Positions 40,430 through 54,200 of a stretch of DNA of 64,000 bases are shown here, piece after piece. Each line of letters begins with the position of its first letter. The stretch's first letter is position 1. The DNA is from Cristatella mucedo (Eukaryota; Bryozoa; Phylactolaemata; Cristatellidae), in the NCBI GenBank assembly GCA_009760855.2, contig WPIO01000046.1, positions 1,301,001-1,365,000 on the forward strand, in the 5' to 3' direction. Under the pieces are notes generated by a model. It had not been told where the DNA came from and did not search any database. It worked only from the letters and a program-made list of their open reading frames with translations. Position numbers and translations under genes: made by a program.

Positions 40430-41170
40430 CTTTATCTCGCGCCCGCATTATGCGCGGTCCAGAGTCGCGGCGCTCGTCGAAATCCAAGGCGGCGGCGGCG
40501 GGGGCCGCCGCCGCCGCCACCGCCGCCTCGCCAGTCGACGCGGCGGCGGCGACGGCGAGACATCTCCGCGAGAGTCCTTAGCTGCTCGCGAGCATTCCGC
40601 CCGCGACGGCACGTCGAGGGCATCGTCGCCCTCGGCGTGACCCGGAAACTCGGCCGCCGCCGGCGCCTCTGCGGCCAGCCGAGTGCGCCGGGCGAGGAGA
40701 CCCCGCAGGCCGTCGGAGCGGCTAAGCCGGCGCACGACGCCGTCCGACCTGGAATGTTCGGGCCGCCCGCTCGCGCGCGAATCGTCGTCGTCTTCGGCGC
40801 TGTCGCGCGCGAGCCGCTCGACCAGCGACTCGCTCGCCGACGCGACCAGCTCGGCGCCGCCGGAGGCGCTCAGACGCCGCCGGCACGAGCGGGTCGTCGT
40901 CAGCTCGCCAGGCGGCGCCTGAGACAAGTCGAGCTGCTTCACGATGGCCTCGCCGCCGCCGCCGCCACCGCCGAGGCGTCCTCGCGCGGTCCTCCGGAGC
41001 CGTCAGCAGCCGAGCTCGGAGTGACCTGCCGCTGCGTAGTGGATGTTCTTTCGGAGTCTCGAGTACGGAGCGCCACCTGGGAACGAAGCGGCGGCGCCGA
41101 CCGGTCCATCCTGGCGAATGCCGCGAGCGCGCTCAATAGGCGGCGCTCTGACCGTACTGCGTGCTAGCCC
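40430..41170 (-). promoter_or_regulatory. CpG-rich block, candidate promoter or first exon
   Basis: Very high GC and CpG density, with GGC/GCC runs near 40.49-40.54 and 40.95-40.98 kb. On minus an open frame of 164 codons (KQLDLSQAPPGELTTTRSCR ... PSPPPRRLARRRW) and another beginning MDRSAPPLRSQVALRTRD overlap it; both are low-complexity and Arg/Ser/Ala-rich. It lies about 4.2 kb upstream of the first placed exon of BRD10-like unit 1 on the same strand, so a first exon with CpG island is plausible, but no donor was fixed. Confidence 0.4.
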
Positions 41171-41339
41171 GCGATACGTATAATTATACGTCATTAGTAA
41201 TGTTAATCAAGGTAGCGCCCTCCAAGAAACAAATTACATAAACTTTTAAAACTCACTGGAAATCAAGCGATAACCAAGGGTCAATGACGTGCACTGTATC
41301 GTTCTCAGACAAGCATCACAAAGCTCTAAATTGAAATTG

Positions 41340-41592
41340 GTTTCTTGAAGGCTTAGTCTCCAGCTCGTCGGCACCGAAAGTCTGGAACTTATTTAAGGTG
41401 ACGGTTACTTCCTGCAATGACCTTGCATCTTTGAAATCTCAGCTAAAGGCGCATCTGTTCCGGTAAGCTTTCCCTTTGCACCGGTGAAACTACTCTTAAC
41501 TATTCAACCATGCTTCCTTTGCAGCAAATGCAAAGTGCCCAGAAAGAGATCACGTTCTCCGAGGGCGCTACGTAAATAGATTACTATTACTA
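41340..41592 (+). mobile_element. LINE 3' end, diverged family A
   Basis: Reads APKVWNLFKVTVTSCNDLAS-like C-terminus, then CAGCAAATGCAAAGTGCCCA and GAGGGCGCTACGTAAATAGA. Confidence 0.6.
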
Positions 41593-43654
41593 GTATGTTG
41601 CTTTAACATGCCTTCCATAACGGGGCATACTTACACATTACGGACGTCTCGTGCAGACTGTTACAGAAGCAACACCAAAAATTTAAAACTTAATAGCAAG
41701 TCTACAGTATGTAGGATGCACGGAATACAGTTGACCGCGTGACCAGTTCGATAATTTAGACACGTCCCTAATCGAAGTCAAATGGCTTGGATTTATGAAA
41801 ATCAGTTGTCCGGCTCACAAAACCTGGAAGATAAGAGTTGTGACGAGACGCGGGGAGAGCGGCCGTGTGCTGGTGCACTACGAGCCGTCTCGAAGAGATA
41901 ATATACTCCTTCTAAAGCACCATGGTGTTTGTGCGTCGTCGCTAGTGTTACGGTGCTAATGTATGCTTCGCTGGCATCACTAACTTGAAGGCGTTTAGGA
42001 GGAAACAAAAATGCCCCATGTTCTTGCTCCGTCGAGATTAACTATCTTTGTGCTTGCGTGTGGTGAAACTGTGCTTGTTATCCTATAAACATGTTAATAT
42101 ATAAATGTAATGTTAATATATAAGTATGTTATCATATAAAGTGCCTAGAGAGAAATTTATTTCTCTTAGAATGATACTCACATATGTCATTAATGTTATT
42201 ATTACTGCACCAGTGAGGCACTTTAGGCGCCTAGGTATTCCTGTTTAACCTTTCAAGCATCGCTAACATCGTGCAGGCCCATGGCAATTGCTGCTTTCTG
42301 TATGGCACGATTGTAAAGCATCCGTACTGTCATCAGTAAGTCCAAATGTCTTTTCCTTATCTCCATCGCCGCTCCTTAATGCACTGCCTAGAGTAAAACG
42401 AGACGACCGGTGTCTACAGTGATTGGAAATCACAGAGACTTTATTTGCTAGGAGCCAATCTTTTAGTGTAGATCCGGCTAAATTTAACCCAATTTCCAAC
42501 GAGGAATTATTCGTGAGTTGCAAAGCTACTACTAAAGTAAAGACGAAACTCTGTTCACCTTGTAAGAAACCTATTTTGTCTTACGTATGAGCAACGAGGC
42601 AGCGAATTCATCGACATAATGTCGGCTCGTGGCCAGAAAGAGAAACGAAGCTAGTTCTAAAAATAGCATCTTCGCTTTTCTTAAAAAAGCCTTATCAGCG
42701 CACTCATCGCGTCGGCACCACAATTTTCGGCCGTTGTGAGTGCGAGACAGAACTTGCTCTCCGAATCTCGTATGCAGTCCGAGCATTCGTCTGATTAGGA
42801 CTCAGTGTCTTCGTGATCATAATCGGCGATGGTGGCGGAAGCTTCGAGACTGTCACTCAAATGCTGGCCAAGCAAGGACAGAAAGCAGATAAGGAATAAA
42901 CGACTTGCCTAATCGCTGCTTTCGCTCCGAGGGAAGGGGCGACTCTTCAATTGCTTGCCTACCTACCTACTTACCGAGCTCTCTGGGATGCCCAGAATAT
43001 CAGCATATTTTACGTGGTCTAGCCGATTGCCCGTTCAAAATGCCCCGAGATTACATATCGGCAGCGAGTGTGGCACAACGTGCCAATTGGTCAATCTAAG
43101 TGGGGAATTTTTAATGGTGGATTATCACCTGATCGTACACAAATTCGTAACACACTGTACAGTAATAGTAGAACTATTACAATCTGAATCTATATTACGA
43201 GAGGAGCTATTTCGTAGACATCTGAAAGGCCATGACTGGGACTTGAAGGATTTAACGCAAGACTACCGGAAGCTAAAATCTATGAGCGGTAGGCAGACGT
43301 CATTGGTCTTCTTGATAGTAATTCCTTCTTGCAGACATACTGGTGCCACAGTTCCGATATAGAAAGAAGGTATCGGCCATGCTTCAAGTATAGTCAGCAA
43401 AAAACGAAGAGCTAAATCTTAGTCAAAACGTATGACAATGCGATGGTCAAGTCCTTAAAATCGACCTGCACATGCCCCACAAGATCCCCGTGCACCAGAG
43501 CGGCTGTGGCACAATCACAAAAATAATACAAAGATGTGGAGCCAGAGTTAAATAAATCACTCTGCGACCGGCTTTCTGGTCACCTTCCGTCCTCACGCTC
43601 TCTGCTCGAGAGCCAAGTTCTCTAAAACCGGGCGGGTTTGTAAGTTTATTCAAT
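41593..43654. other. Unrecognised intergenic sequence
   Basis: Short AT-rich repeats near 42.09-42.14 kb (TTAATATATAA). A plus frame at 42955-43362 has no family resemblance. Confidence 0.5.
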
Positions 43655-44085
43655 TAGTCTTGCCTTGGCTTCCTTATCTGAACTGCGTTCTCCTCGGACT
43701 TCGCAGCACCCGCTTCTCGGACTCTGATCGTTCAGTCGTGCCTCTAGCCAAAGTCAAATCCTGTACAGACCTCGCCTTCAGTACCGACCTTCAGTACATC
43801 GGTACATTTAGTGCCTACACACCTAAAACCTGGATGGAACTCACTACCGACTGACATGATGACATCTTACGAACTTATGTCCACAGAAAACTGAAGGCGC
43901 ACAAATTCCTCGCAGTCTAGACATTGTTAGAACTATGAATCCTTCATCTATTTACCAACATCTGCGCTTTGTAATTTATGCTTGTATTCCTAATCAGTTC
44001 ACTCGTTTCCTTCCCGGCCTGTGTGGAGTTCTTAGAAAGAAAGAAATACAATTCTCTCGGGGTGCTAAATAAGGCGTAATTATTT
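43655..44085 (+). mobile_element. LINE 3' part, diverged
   Basis: Reads the TFSAYTPKTWMELTTD block and RKLKAHKFLA, then GAAAGAAAGAAATACAATTC and GGGGTGCTAAATAAGGCG. Confidence 0.55.
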
Positions 44086-44282
44086 TTTCTTTCATCTCTT
44101 TTATTTTTCATTCTCCTACTCACATAATACCACATAGATACTTGCATACGCATCGCGCAAATTTACTCGCGAACCCCAGCACACACTCCGAGCGTACGTA
44201 CGAACTTTGCCAGAAATTGCATCAAGTCTTGACCTTGGCTGGCCAAAGGGGTTGAGGCGTACGATCTCTTAAGGGCAAGTGC

Positions 44283-44375
44283 AAATGTATCTCCGTCTGT
44301 AACTCCACAAAGTCATAAAGACCACGTGGGTGTTACGCAGGAGAGTTTTGTATAGCGCACTCACGGCCTAAGCTA
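44283..44375 (-). mobile_element. LINE-B 3' fragment
   Basis: GTATCTCCGTCTGTAACTCC to CGCACTCACGGCCTAAG is the reverse of the LINE-B tail. Confidence 0.75.
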
Positions 44376-44544
44376 CGATACGGCGTATCCGCTATGAAGG
44401 GCAGACGCATAAAAATGCCTAAAACGTAGGTATACATACGTTTATGCACAAGGCAGGGATTTGCCTAATCTCTTCTTCTTTCCGCCTCTCTCACTCTGAC
44501 TCTGTTTTCTTTCCATTCTGTGTGTTTCCTCTGTTTCTCTCTCC

Positions 44545-44645
44545 TTCTCTGTCTGTCTGTCTGTCTGTCTGCCTGTCTGCCTGTCTGCCTGTCCCTCTCT
44601 GTCACTCTCTCTCTCTCTCTTTTGTGTCTGTCTTTCTCTCCCGCT
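44545..44645. repeat. Pyrimidine-rich (CTGT)n/(CT)n stretch
   Basis: CTGTCTGT units followed by CTCTCT runs, in a region with no gene. Confidence 0.9.
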
Positions 44646-44877
44646 CGTTCGTATTCCAGACTCACAATTCTCATTATTTGTCCAGTCGTTTGTCCACGGT
44701 TCACAGTGCACCTATTCTCTTGCCTATTCTCACTCGAAATCGTTCTCGTTCTGCCTCCACGTTTTTCTTGGTCTTTAAACTTGTGTCCAGTCATTCATTA
44801 TTCTTGGAGCCACGAACAATTTCTCTCGCACAGAATTGTAACGTAAGCAATCGCTTTATCCACTTCTCTTTCCTTGC

Positions 44878-45017
44878 ACTTTCAGACATTGGGCCAGTGG
44901 TAATGCTCGCCCCGACCGAACTCTAGCCGAGGTCGTGGGCTCGAGCCTAGTGGAATATGTGAAGCGCCTGAATAGAGATCAAGTTCTCTTAGGGCGCTAT
45001 ACAAATAAATGAATTAT
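44878..45017 (+). mobile_element. SINE-A
   Basis: GGGCCAGTGGTAATGCTCGC, GTGGGCTCGAGCCTAGTG, AAGCGCCTGAATAGAGATCA and GCGCTATACAAATAAATGAA. Confidence 0.85.
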
Positions 45018-45621
45018 ATTTATACTTAATTATGTCGCTGTCGTGCAATGTTACAAGTATACCATCCCTACCGTCACCCATATCAGCTGCCGTATGACCC
45101 TTGCAGCTTTCAGTGTCTCCGCATGGAATTGGAGTCCGCCTGGTTGTAGCCAATTGCATAAGCTGAACGAACATGGCGGGCCTTGTCTTTCTTCGCGCAG
45201 GTTCGTTAAAGAAAAACTGGTCTGCCCCCCTGGATCGACTTAAGGAATGTTTGAATTTCGAGTCGGCAAGTGGCTCGAAAAGCCTCCGCCAGCTTTCCTG
45301 CTAGTTGTCTCCTTCAGGATCGAGATATAGTCCTTCAGGATCGAGATATAGTCCCCTCAGTCTTCCGGCTACGCCTCCTACTGGCTTCTTTTCAGAGCAC
45401 AGACAAAACAGTTCGTACCCTATACAACGTAATGAACGCCTTAGTACGAAGCCCTCAAAATTCGATTGCTCAGTCTTTTAACAGTGTCCCATTGCTTACG
45501 ATGTCGCGAGGTACATTGAGATTTTATGATGCAACGGGATCTTGTAACTACAGCGGTTTGCACGGAGACTATGATAGCGCTACTATGGCGTACGAAATAT
45601 AACAGCCAAACGTCGCAACAC

Positions 45622-45670
<49 letters not shown>

Positions 45671-46864
45671 TAGTGCTATAAGGAAATGCACATACAAAAA
45701 TGCCCGAAAGGGCAACAGTGGTGAGGTGAGCAACAGATGAATGGAAGCAGAATCGCAAATCTTCGCAGATGAAGCCAGCCTCAGACGCCGCTAGCAGTTT
45801 GTCCTTTGAATAGTAAACTTATGTGAAAGTGCACGAATTTGAAAAGAAATCACTAAAGTGCTTTCCTAACGTACCGGAATAAAAGACGACTGGCAGCACT
45901 CTAAAGATAACGTCAGACAACCAGCTACACGGCGGCGGCATATTCTAAAAATACGCAATGTCGGACGAGTCGTGAAAATTCCGATTCTCCGAAACTCGTT
46001 GCACCGGAATATAGGAATAGTCAGTTCAGCGTTTTTCGTTGACGTCTTTCACATGTGTGCTTCGAAAGTGCTGCCCAACTCGCTGGCACCTTAATACACG
46101 GTCGTTTGATGGCCCAGCCGAATATGGGGTGGATACACTTGGTAAGAGTAAACTAGTGGCACACTGTCAGGGTCCACCGACAAACGTCGTAACACGGATC
46201 TGCAAATGCCTACGAACGGCCGCCAGACAATAACTTGCAAATTGCCTACGTCGTCAGGACTGATAATTTATTTTTTGGTCGAAGGCCATTGGCCACAAAC
46301 GTAGAAATAAACAAACGAACGTCCGGGCTTGAGTTCACGGCTTCACTCTGTTTTATTACGCAATAGTAATAATAAGCCGTTCATGCTTGCAGAGGTCCCC
46401 GGAGATCTGTGCAATACTGGCTACAGTACAAGCAAGAACGACGCTATGTCAACAGCCATGTCGGAGTTTTCTCTCGAGGTCGGCTTCACCATAACGACTT
46501 GGGGTCTCGGAAGGCATTTATCTCGGGAGCTGCTTCGACGCAGCAGTTCTGCTGAACTTCTGTCGACTAATGTTTCCGAAAAATTCCATACACGACCTCT
46601 CTTCCATTTGTGCTCTACGGAAGATTACCTGCTATAGCCCAGGTCGAAAGTAGACTCGAGGACCTGATACGCGCCTGGTGGCACGTGCTGCTCTTCAGTG
46701 TCAGCGTTTCTATTTAGCCGCTTTGCCCGACTTCGTTGCTTGACTCGAACACCCTGCAATACTGTATCAAGTAGTATCATAACTCCGTCGGGCTATCTTA
46801 ATCGATTGTCTTTGGAATCCTGGCTCAAACTCCTGCTTTGGGGCTTGGAGTCAACACGTTCATA
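45018..46864. other. Unrecognised sequence left of duplication copy 2
   Basis: Two adjacent copies of CCTTCAGGATCGAGATATAG at 45312-45352, the GA run, and a plus frame at 46329-46637 with no recognised relative. Confidence 0.5.
45624..45672. repeat. (GA)n microsatellite
   Basis: GA run with two GAAA breaks. Confidence 0.95.
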
Positions 46865-47533
46865 AGTCAGTGTGGCAACCGGTTTCTTCCATTTCTTTAC
46901 CCACTTTGCAGCGGCAAAAATTTGAGAGCGCCAGTGCGACAGGGAAACGAGGCAGCGCGAGCAGTGTTGGCATTTTAATTCTGGTTTCTGCTAGGGTCGC
47001 TACGAAAATACACAGGACGTTCCTTCGCTCTCTCAGAAGAAGCATGTGGCCTCTCGCATCTCTCTCGTACAGATTCGTGCCGTGCCGTGAAATGGTGCCG
47101 ATATCGCGGGCACAGTACGTGCTTTATTATGAAACAGCCCTGCCGATGAAAGCAATAGCCAGAGCTTGCAATGGCAGGCTCCGAGTGACCATAAACAAAA
47201 ATCGCACTGTGCACGTATTCAAAATACCGCAGAGCCCCACAAGAAGGTGGGGAATTCAATCTAGACCAGCAGCAGCAGAACGACCACATGCCTCGTTCGT
47301 TTGTTCGTTCGTTCACCGCCAGACTCGTCAGAAGGCAGGAAGGAGGGGGGAGGAGGAGGAGGCAAGCGGACCGAACTTTCGCTGCCAGAGGACACGACTC
47401 CGCATGGCTCCGGCATGGCCTAGAGGTGCTTACAAGCCCACCGGCCTGCCCCGGGAACCACGCGGCGCCGCACGGCAGAGGGCTGGACCGAAGGAAGTCA
47501 GTCGCAGAAGGAAGCCACAGTCCGAGTCTACCA

Positions 47534-48288
47534 TCAACGTGGTGGCAGCAGCACTTCGGCAGCTTGGTCGGGCCCAGCGTTCGATGGGGCAGGCTGCTGC
47601 TGCAGCTGGATGCTGCCTACGAGTGCTCTCTCATCCACGAGCAAGACTTGCACTTGCTGCTGCTGCTGTTGCAGTGGCTGCACGAGCTGACCTCCGGGGA
47701 GGTTCAGCAGCAACAACTGCTGCTGCTGCTGCTGTGGAGCAGCAGCGATCAACAGTGGCCCTCCGGAGCCCGGCACGGACGTCCGAGTGTAGGCGACGGT
47801 CGGAGACACCCTTGCCACTGGCAGCCTCGCGGCACTCGACAACTGCTGCTGTGGCTGGTACACAAACAGCTGAGCAGACGCCCGGCCATGCTGCTGCATC
47901 GGGTCAGCCAGGCAGAGCCGCGTCACGGCACTTCCGGGAGCGCACTGGACGACGTTCGCAGGGCCGGCGCCGGTCGTCAGAGCACGGCCGGCCGCGGCCG
48001 CTGCCTGCAGCCGGCCGTGCGAAGGCGAGGGTGTGTAGGTTAGCAGCAGTCTCTGGTCGGGACGGTGCTGGCCGGTTGGATGACCTCCGATCACCCGAGG
48101 AAGCAGAGCGCCACCTGCCGGCGCCGAGATGGCGGCCGCCTGCTGTTGTGCGCTTGCTTGGCTGACCGATGCAGCAAAGTAGGTGCCGATGACGTGATTG
48201 GCAGCAGGTGCAGTTGTTCTAATGTAGGGCTGTGCAACGGCCACATGACTTGAGGCACTGCTCGGTGAGCCGAGAGCTTGGCCAGTGC
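47534..48288 (-). CDS. BRD10: BRD10-like unit 2, last exon
   Basis: Two bases plus 251 codons including TAG. It reads TGQALGSPSSASSHVAVAQP, then a Gln/Ala-rich part, and ends VDERALVGSIQLQQQPAPSN to EVLLPPR. No minisatellite is present. The first third is nearly identical to unit 1; the rest differs strongly and has many CpG sites. Confidence 0.7.
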
Positions 48289-51200
48289 CTGCAACGAGAC
48301 CACAGACAGAAAGGCTCGTCAGCGTACGATTTGTAGGCAAAGTTGCAGTCGCCGTATTTAACGACCTCGATAATCAAGAGACAGACGAGCATCAGCAGCT
48401 ACTATCACCCCTTCCCCCACAGCTCTCACTGGCACTGGTTAGTAGGACACCGGCTAACGCTCACTCAATCATGGCAAGGTAAGCAAACCACACGAGGAAA
48501 TTTTTTTTGACGTGACGAGTTCACTGGGGCACTACTGCAAAAGCATATTGCTTCTGCCCTTGTTCACAACCTGTACAGCAGAGGTCGGCAAACTCCTGCC
48601 TTTAGGCCAGATACGGCCTAGCTAGTATTCCAGTCTGGCCAAACACCCCCTAGTTATTTAAAGTTGGATACAGCCTAATTTAATTGTCGAGGTTTTTTCC
48701 ACTTCATTACTACAGGTTGCAGCTCAAGCTGTGGCCCGTATTTATTTTTAGAAACTGATGTCAGATGCTTGTGCGAAACCGAGGAGTTGTATCATTCCTC
48801 CCCTGACGTGGGGGGGACGATAAATGTCTACTCCTATAGTTGCAGTGCCTAAGCCTAAGCCTGTGCCTATGTTTCGACGGTTTGGTTGTTGTCTGGCCAC
48901 ACCCACGTCGTCGGCTGGGCCGAGTGGGCGTGGTTTCAGCTGGCCTAGTGTTCATCTTGAGGATATTCACTGATCGGCATTAAGTCGGAAATCCTCAACT
49001 TAAGAGGCTTGCCAAAATGTTCTCTACAGCTGCCATGCTCACAACCAGTGACGATCAAAAAATGTTGCACGAGCTGCGCACTGCGAGTGTGCTCTCAGAA
49101 AAAAGCAAAGCCGAGTTGGCACATTAGTACCTGCCACGGTACCAAGCACCAGTCGTGTACTGCCACCCGATGGCTGAAAGATCGGCTGATAGGCGAACCC
49201 ACTGCTCGACAGTCCATTTAGTCTGGTCACCACAGGCTGCATTCCGTTCGTGAGTGACTGTGCAGGCATTATAGCCTGCACGGCTGCAGCCGGTGCAGCA
49301 CCAACCATTGCAGACCTGCTCCAGCTCTGGAAAGAGAAGGACGAGTCAAACAAGGAGCACTTGACACCACGTGACAGATCACGGGACAAAACATGTGACA
49401 GATCGACAAGTGCTAGCATGCTACCTGCACAGAAAAGAGCTGTGACAAGAAATTAATTTTTACAGGTCGCCCTGCTCAATGCAACAGCTGGGTTGTGTGC
49501 ACGATATGTGAATCTCTGTCTCGTATGCCAGCAGATGCAAAGTCAACGGGCATCAGGTGGGCGTTGCCGTGTCAGCAAGCAGTTCTTTATAGTCACGGTG
49601 AGCTCAAACCGCTACCCGAACTTACAGGTGCCGCGGGTTACGACACAGACTGCGGCATGACCCTTTTAGCACATGCGAAATCTTCGGTGGGGGTTCTTTA
49701 CTAGGTTTTATAGAGCTCGTCTTTAAGCACTCATCGGACTTTGTACTGTTTGTTTCCCACAGCACATTCAAAGAACAACGAGAGCGGCGTTCGGTGACAC
49801 ATCAATGGGCAATCAATGTACCTAAAAATAAGCACATGACGCGAAAAGCAACAGCATCTTGTGCCAACTCCAGTTTTAAAATGGACAGATTGTACGCCCG
49901 ATCGGTTCGACTAGTTACAAGCTTGCAGCAGCAGTCCTTTTTGCTGAATAATCCAACATGAGAGCTCACGTGCAACAGGCGTGAATGTGGGTGCACACAC
50001 ACAAACACAGGCAAGGATGCAAAAGAGCACACACACACACACACATGTGCAAGTGTGCACACGTGGATCTGAGAAAGAGAGAGAGAGAGAGAGAGAGAGG
50101 GAGGGGGAGAGAGCACGTGCATTGCTTCAAAACTGCCACCCTTTGCTTTGCTGGCATGCAAAGTTATCCGCTTCGACCACAAGCACGTTCTGATGAGACC
50201 TTCAGAGTCTCATCTCAAGCATTAAGCACTGGCAGGGCAACGCGTCAAGCACCAGTGCTGCGAAAAGTCAACCAGCCTTGCAAATCGTCGCCTCACCAAG
50301 ATAGTTGATGCCAGCTGCTGTGACGGTACATCAGGCATGGTGGCACCGCTCCTGAGGGTGGCAAGTGGCAGAGCAACTGTGCCACCAGCTGACCAGCGAA
50401 AAATGAAAAAAGAAAAACCGAGGTCAAGACTGGCAGCCTGCATGCCGCACGAGCGCTAACAACGAAAGGATGCTCAGGAGGCAAAGTGCTCGTCACTCGA
50501 AGGGGTTGGCCAGCAGAGGAGCAGCAGCAGGCCAGCAGCAGCAGGCCAGCAGCAGAGCAGCGGCGAGTACCCGGCGATGCACCGGCATGCAGCAGCGTCG
50601 TGCGGCTTCGCTGCTCGGCGCTCTGGAGCGCTGCGCCGGACATCACAGAGATTGACCGGAGAGCACTGTCTATCGGCTGCGCAGCAATCTAAAAAACAGA
50701 TAAAGAGACACTGAGTGAGTGCGCCTCTACACTCATCCAGCAAACGACCGAAGCACTTGCAGCCGGGTTGCTGCTACGCCTCAACGAGCAGACGGCGACG
50801 CCTTGAGTGGCTTCGAGAGGCAGGACGCTCTCTGCAGAAAACTAGGCACTTCACCTGCCCTTCTGCTTGACCCTCCTATCGAGTTTCTTCCCTACTCCAG
50901 ATGCACTGTATACTGCTGCAAGACAGTAGCCAAAAAAGTATATACCTCAGTTGTATAGCACCCTAAGAGAACAAAATCTTGATTCAGGCACTTGCTGCCA
51001 GGGTCGACACCATGACCTCTGGTGGTTAAAGGAGACCATATACCCCTGGGCAAAACCAGCACAAAAGTCCTAGCAGAGTTTACACATGTAACTCGATGAC
51101 AAATCCGTACCTATCTAGACACATGCTGCTTTACGGCTGACACGATGATAGCAAGGAATACTAAACGTATGCTCAAGAAGGCCATCGAAAAGTCATGACC

Positions 51201-54200
51201 CACAGTCAACCACTTGGCATCAGCAGGATTATTGTCAGTGATACCAATCCATTGTGGCTAAGACAAAGTTCATATTTCACGAAAAAAGAGTTAAATCGCA
51301 GACCAATAACCTAAAAGTGCTGCACTTCAAGATGAATAGGATCGATTGAGTGAAATGTTGCTGAGAGGTCTGGGAGAACTAGCAGAGTGGCCCTACCCTG
51401 GATCAACACTCAAAGCAAAACCCAAAGCAGAGCAGCGCCCCCTGGAATGTTTAGCTCTAAATCTTAATTAGAAAAGTAAGATCCGATAACTGATGCAATC
51501 GTTTAGTTGCTAGGACACTACTATTTCTAGCGTCTCGGGTAAGAATGCCAGAAGGGAGACAGGACAAAAGTTGCTTAGGCTCCCACGATCTAGGATAGAC
51601 TTTTTGATGAGTGGCCTGACAATTACTGCTTTCAGAGGGAATGGGATTTCAACACCAACCAGAGAAATATATATAATACTTATTATGGCAAAAAGCAGTG
51701 GGGCCAAGCAACTCATACGGAGAACTGTCGGAACATGATCTAGAGGACTAGTGGCCTTTCTAGCCTGAGAGACAAGATGAGCGACAAGATCAATAAAAAC
51801 TCGCGTTATGGACGTGATAGAAGAGCTATGAGAGTTTGCCGTCCGGTGGGTGAGGGGGATGGAGTCCCAAATCTGTTCTATCTTACCAAAGAAGAATTCG
51901 GAGAACTGCTCAGCCACTTCGTGATTGGATTGCTGGGTAATACACCTGTTTGTGTGCAGCTAAGAAGATGGTCGACAGAGAACATTAACAAGTTTAGGTT
52001 AGTGATCTGCGATTCCGCTACTTCTCTATAAAATGTGAAGTCAGCCTAAGCTAAATGGATTGATACTAACTACAATAATCCTCACACCATCACGCGGTGG
52101 ACGAGTCATAACTTTTTGGCATCCTTTTCCAGTCTATTATTTAGTTTTGTGTCAACTGAAACCCAAAGGGTGCCTAGGTCGTAGGGGATGGACGTGTCGT
52201 TTATTCGGAGGCGAAAACTCATCAAGGACGTTGGCTAGCATCGTGTTGTAGCATTGCATAACATACACCCAGGTGCACAGAATCCTCCCACCATGGCTGC
52301 CACCACCACTGTGGCTGTAAATTCGATAGGGTAAGAAGAGTTTTTTTTTAGGATACCGGCATACCAAAGTTATGTGCAGTATGTGAACATATTTATTGAC
52401 AGCTCAAAAACAAACACATGCTGTTGGTATTAATGCATTTGATGCGACGTCGTCCAACCACGACTCTGTATGACTTCACTTATCTGGCCAGGGAATGAAG
52501 CAGCTTCTGGCTTGTCTCACTTGCTGCAGCATATTCAACAGGAGCCTGAGTTTTACTGAAAAATTTGGCTACTGGTGTAGGCCGAACACTCCAATCAGCC
52601 AGCCGTCGATATCTTTGCATAGTCGTTCTAAAGGGTTCAAATCAGGCGACTGGCTGGGGTACTGAATCAGCAAGGATTCATCAGGCGCAGGTACAAGAAC
52701 TCAGTCGGTCACCTGATTTGAACCCCACAGAACGACTATGGAGTGATATCGATGGCTGGCTGATGTGTGGTGTTCGGCCTACACCAGCAGCCGACCTTTT
52801 CAGTAAAACTCAGGCTCCCGTGGAATATGCTGCTACAAAAGAGACAACCCAGAAGCTGGTTGCCTCATTCCCTGGCCAGATAAGTGAAGTCAAACAGAAT
52901 CGTGGTTGGACGACGTCGCACCAAATGCATCCATACCAACAACATATTTGTTTTTGGGCTGTCAACACATTTGCATAACTTTAGTATGATTGGCATCGTA
53001 GAAAACTCTATTCTCCTTACCGGAACGAATTACAGCTACAGCAGCAGCAGCGACCGTACTGCAAGAATTTTTTTTCGCCTGAGTCTAGTTACAGAAAATA
53101 AATTTGTAGTCGAAGTCTACTGAATCTCTCTTCCCAAACGATCTTCAAGTTGCCTGGGTCTTTACGCCCCCTTAATGCTTTTATGCCCACTGGATGAGTC
53201 CATTGGAAAAATCATCTAACAACACAATATTTCACACCACAAAGTGAAACAAGGTCAATACAAGGTCTTAGTAACACTACGTGGTTAACTATTGCAGAGG
53301 ATGTGGCTGAGAAATTGCAGACTTGCTGGCAACTATACATCAGTGGCACAATGACGATGACATCCCAGCTTGAAACTGACTAGGATGACAGGACACCGTC
53401 AAAACCTCGAAGGACAAATAAAAAAAAAGTAACTTCTAACTGGCTTCGGTCAACTTTGCCCAAGCAGGAATGGAGAAGACTCCCATTACACGTCATCCAG
53501 TCCTTGATCTCATCCTGCCACCCTTATCGCTTTTGGTGCATTCAAGACTTCATGCAAACAGTAGATCAGATAGGCAACGTTACTGCCAGACAGGAATTGT
53601 TAAGAAACACGAAGGAGAGCCGCTGGGCTTTGACCACTGGCTAGGCGCCTAGCCAGTAAGTGCTAAGTCCGAAAGTACTAATGCCAGACGGCAAAGCCCC
53701 TGCAGCTTGCAGTGGTAGCAACTTAAATACCAAAGCCTACAGAGAGTGTATGGGAATGGAAGTAATAGGCAGCAATAAAGTACTCGTGGCATGACGTGGG
53801 TGCACTACCTTAGCAGCATCAGACACTGACGAGCTTCCTCCAAATACGACAGAGCTTCTGCTCGCAGCAGCAGCGCTGTCCCCCAGCAATGAAGCCACGT
53901 GTGACGAGGGCATCATGTAAATCTTTCCATCAACGCTAATTAAATTATATGAACCGGAGTTGGAGGCGGCTGCACTGATTTGTACAGCAGAAGAACTCGC
54001 TCCTGGTGTAGCCTGAGAGAAAACCCGAGTGCCAATGGATGCCTCCGATGATAGCTCAGCTGCGCTTTGGCTGACAATCGTACAATCCTGCATTCGAAAG
54101 ATGATGCCCATTATGTGTCCCATGGAAACAGTATGCCAAAACCGCCATGGCATGGCACCCTGCATGCATGTCCGAAGCACAGGCAGCTTTTATAAACACC

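Noticed and set aside
46329-46637. Plus-strand frame of 102 codons
   Set aside because: No recognised motif, splice context or counterpart; kept only as unrecognised sequence.
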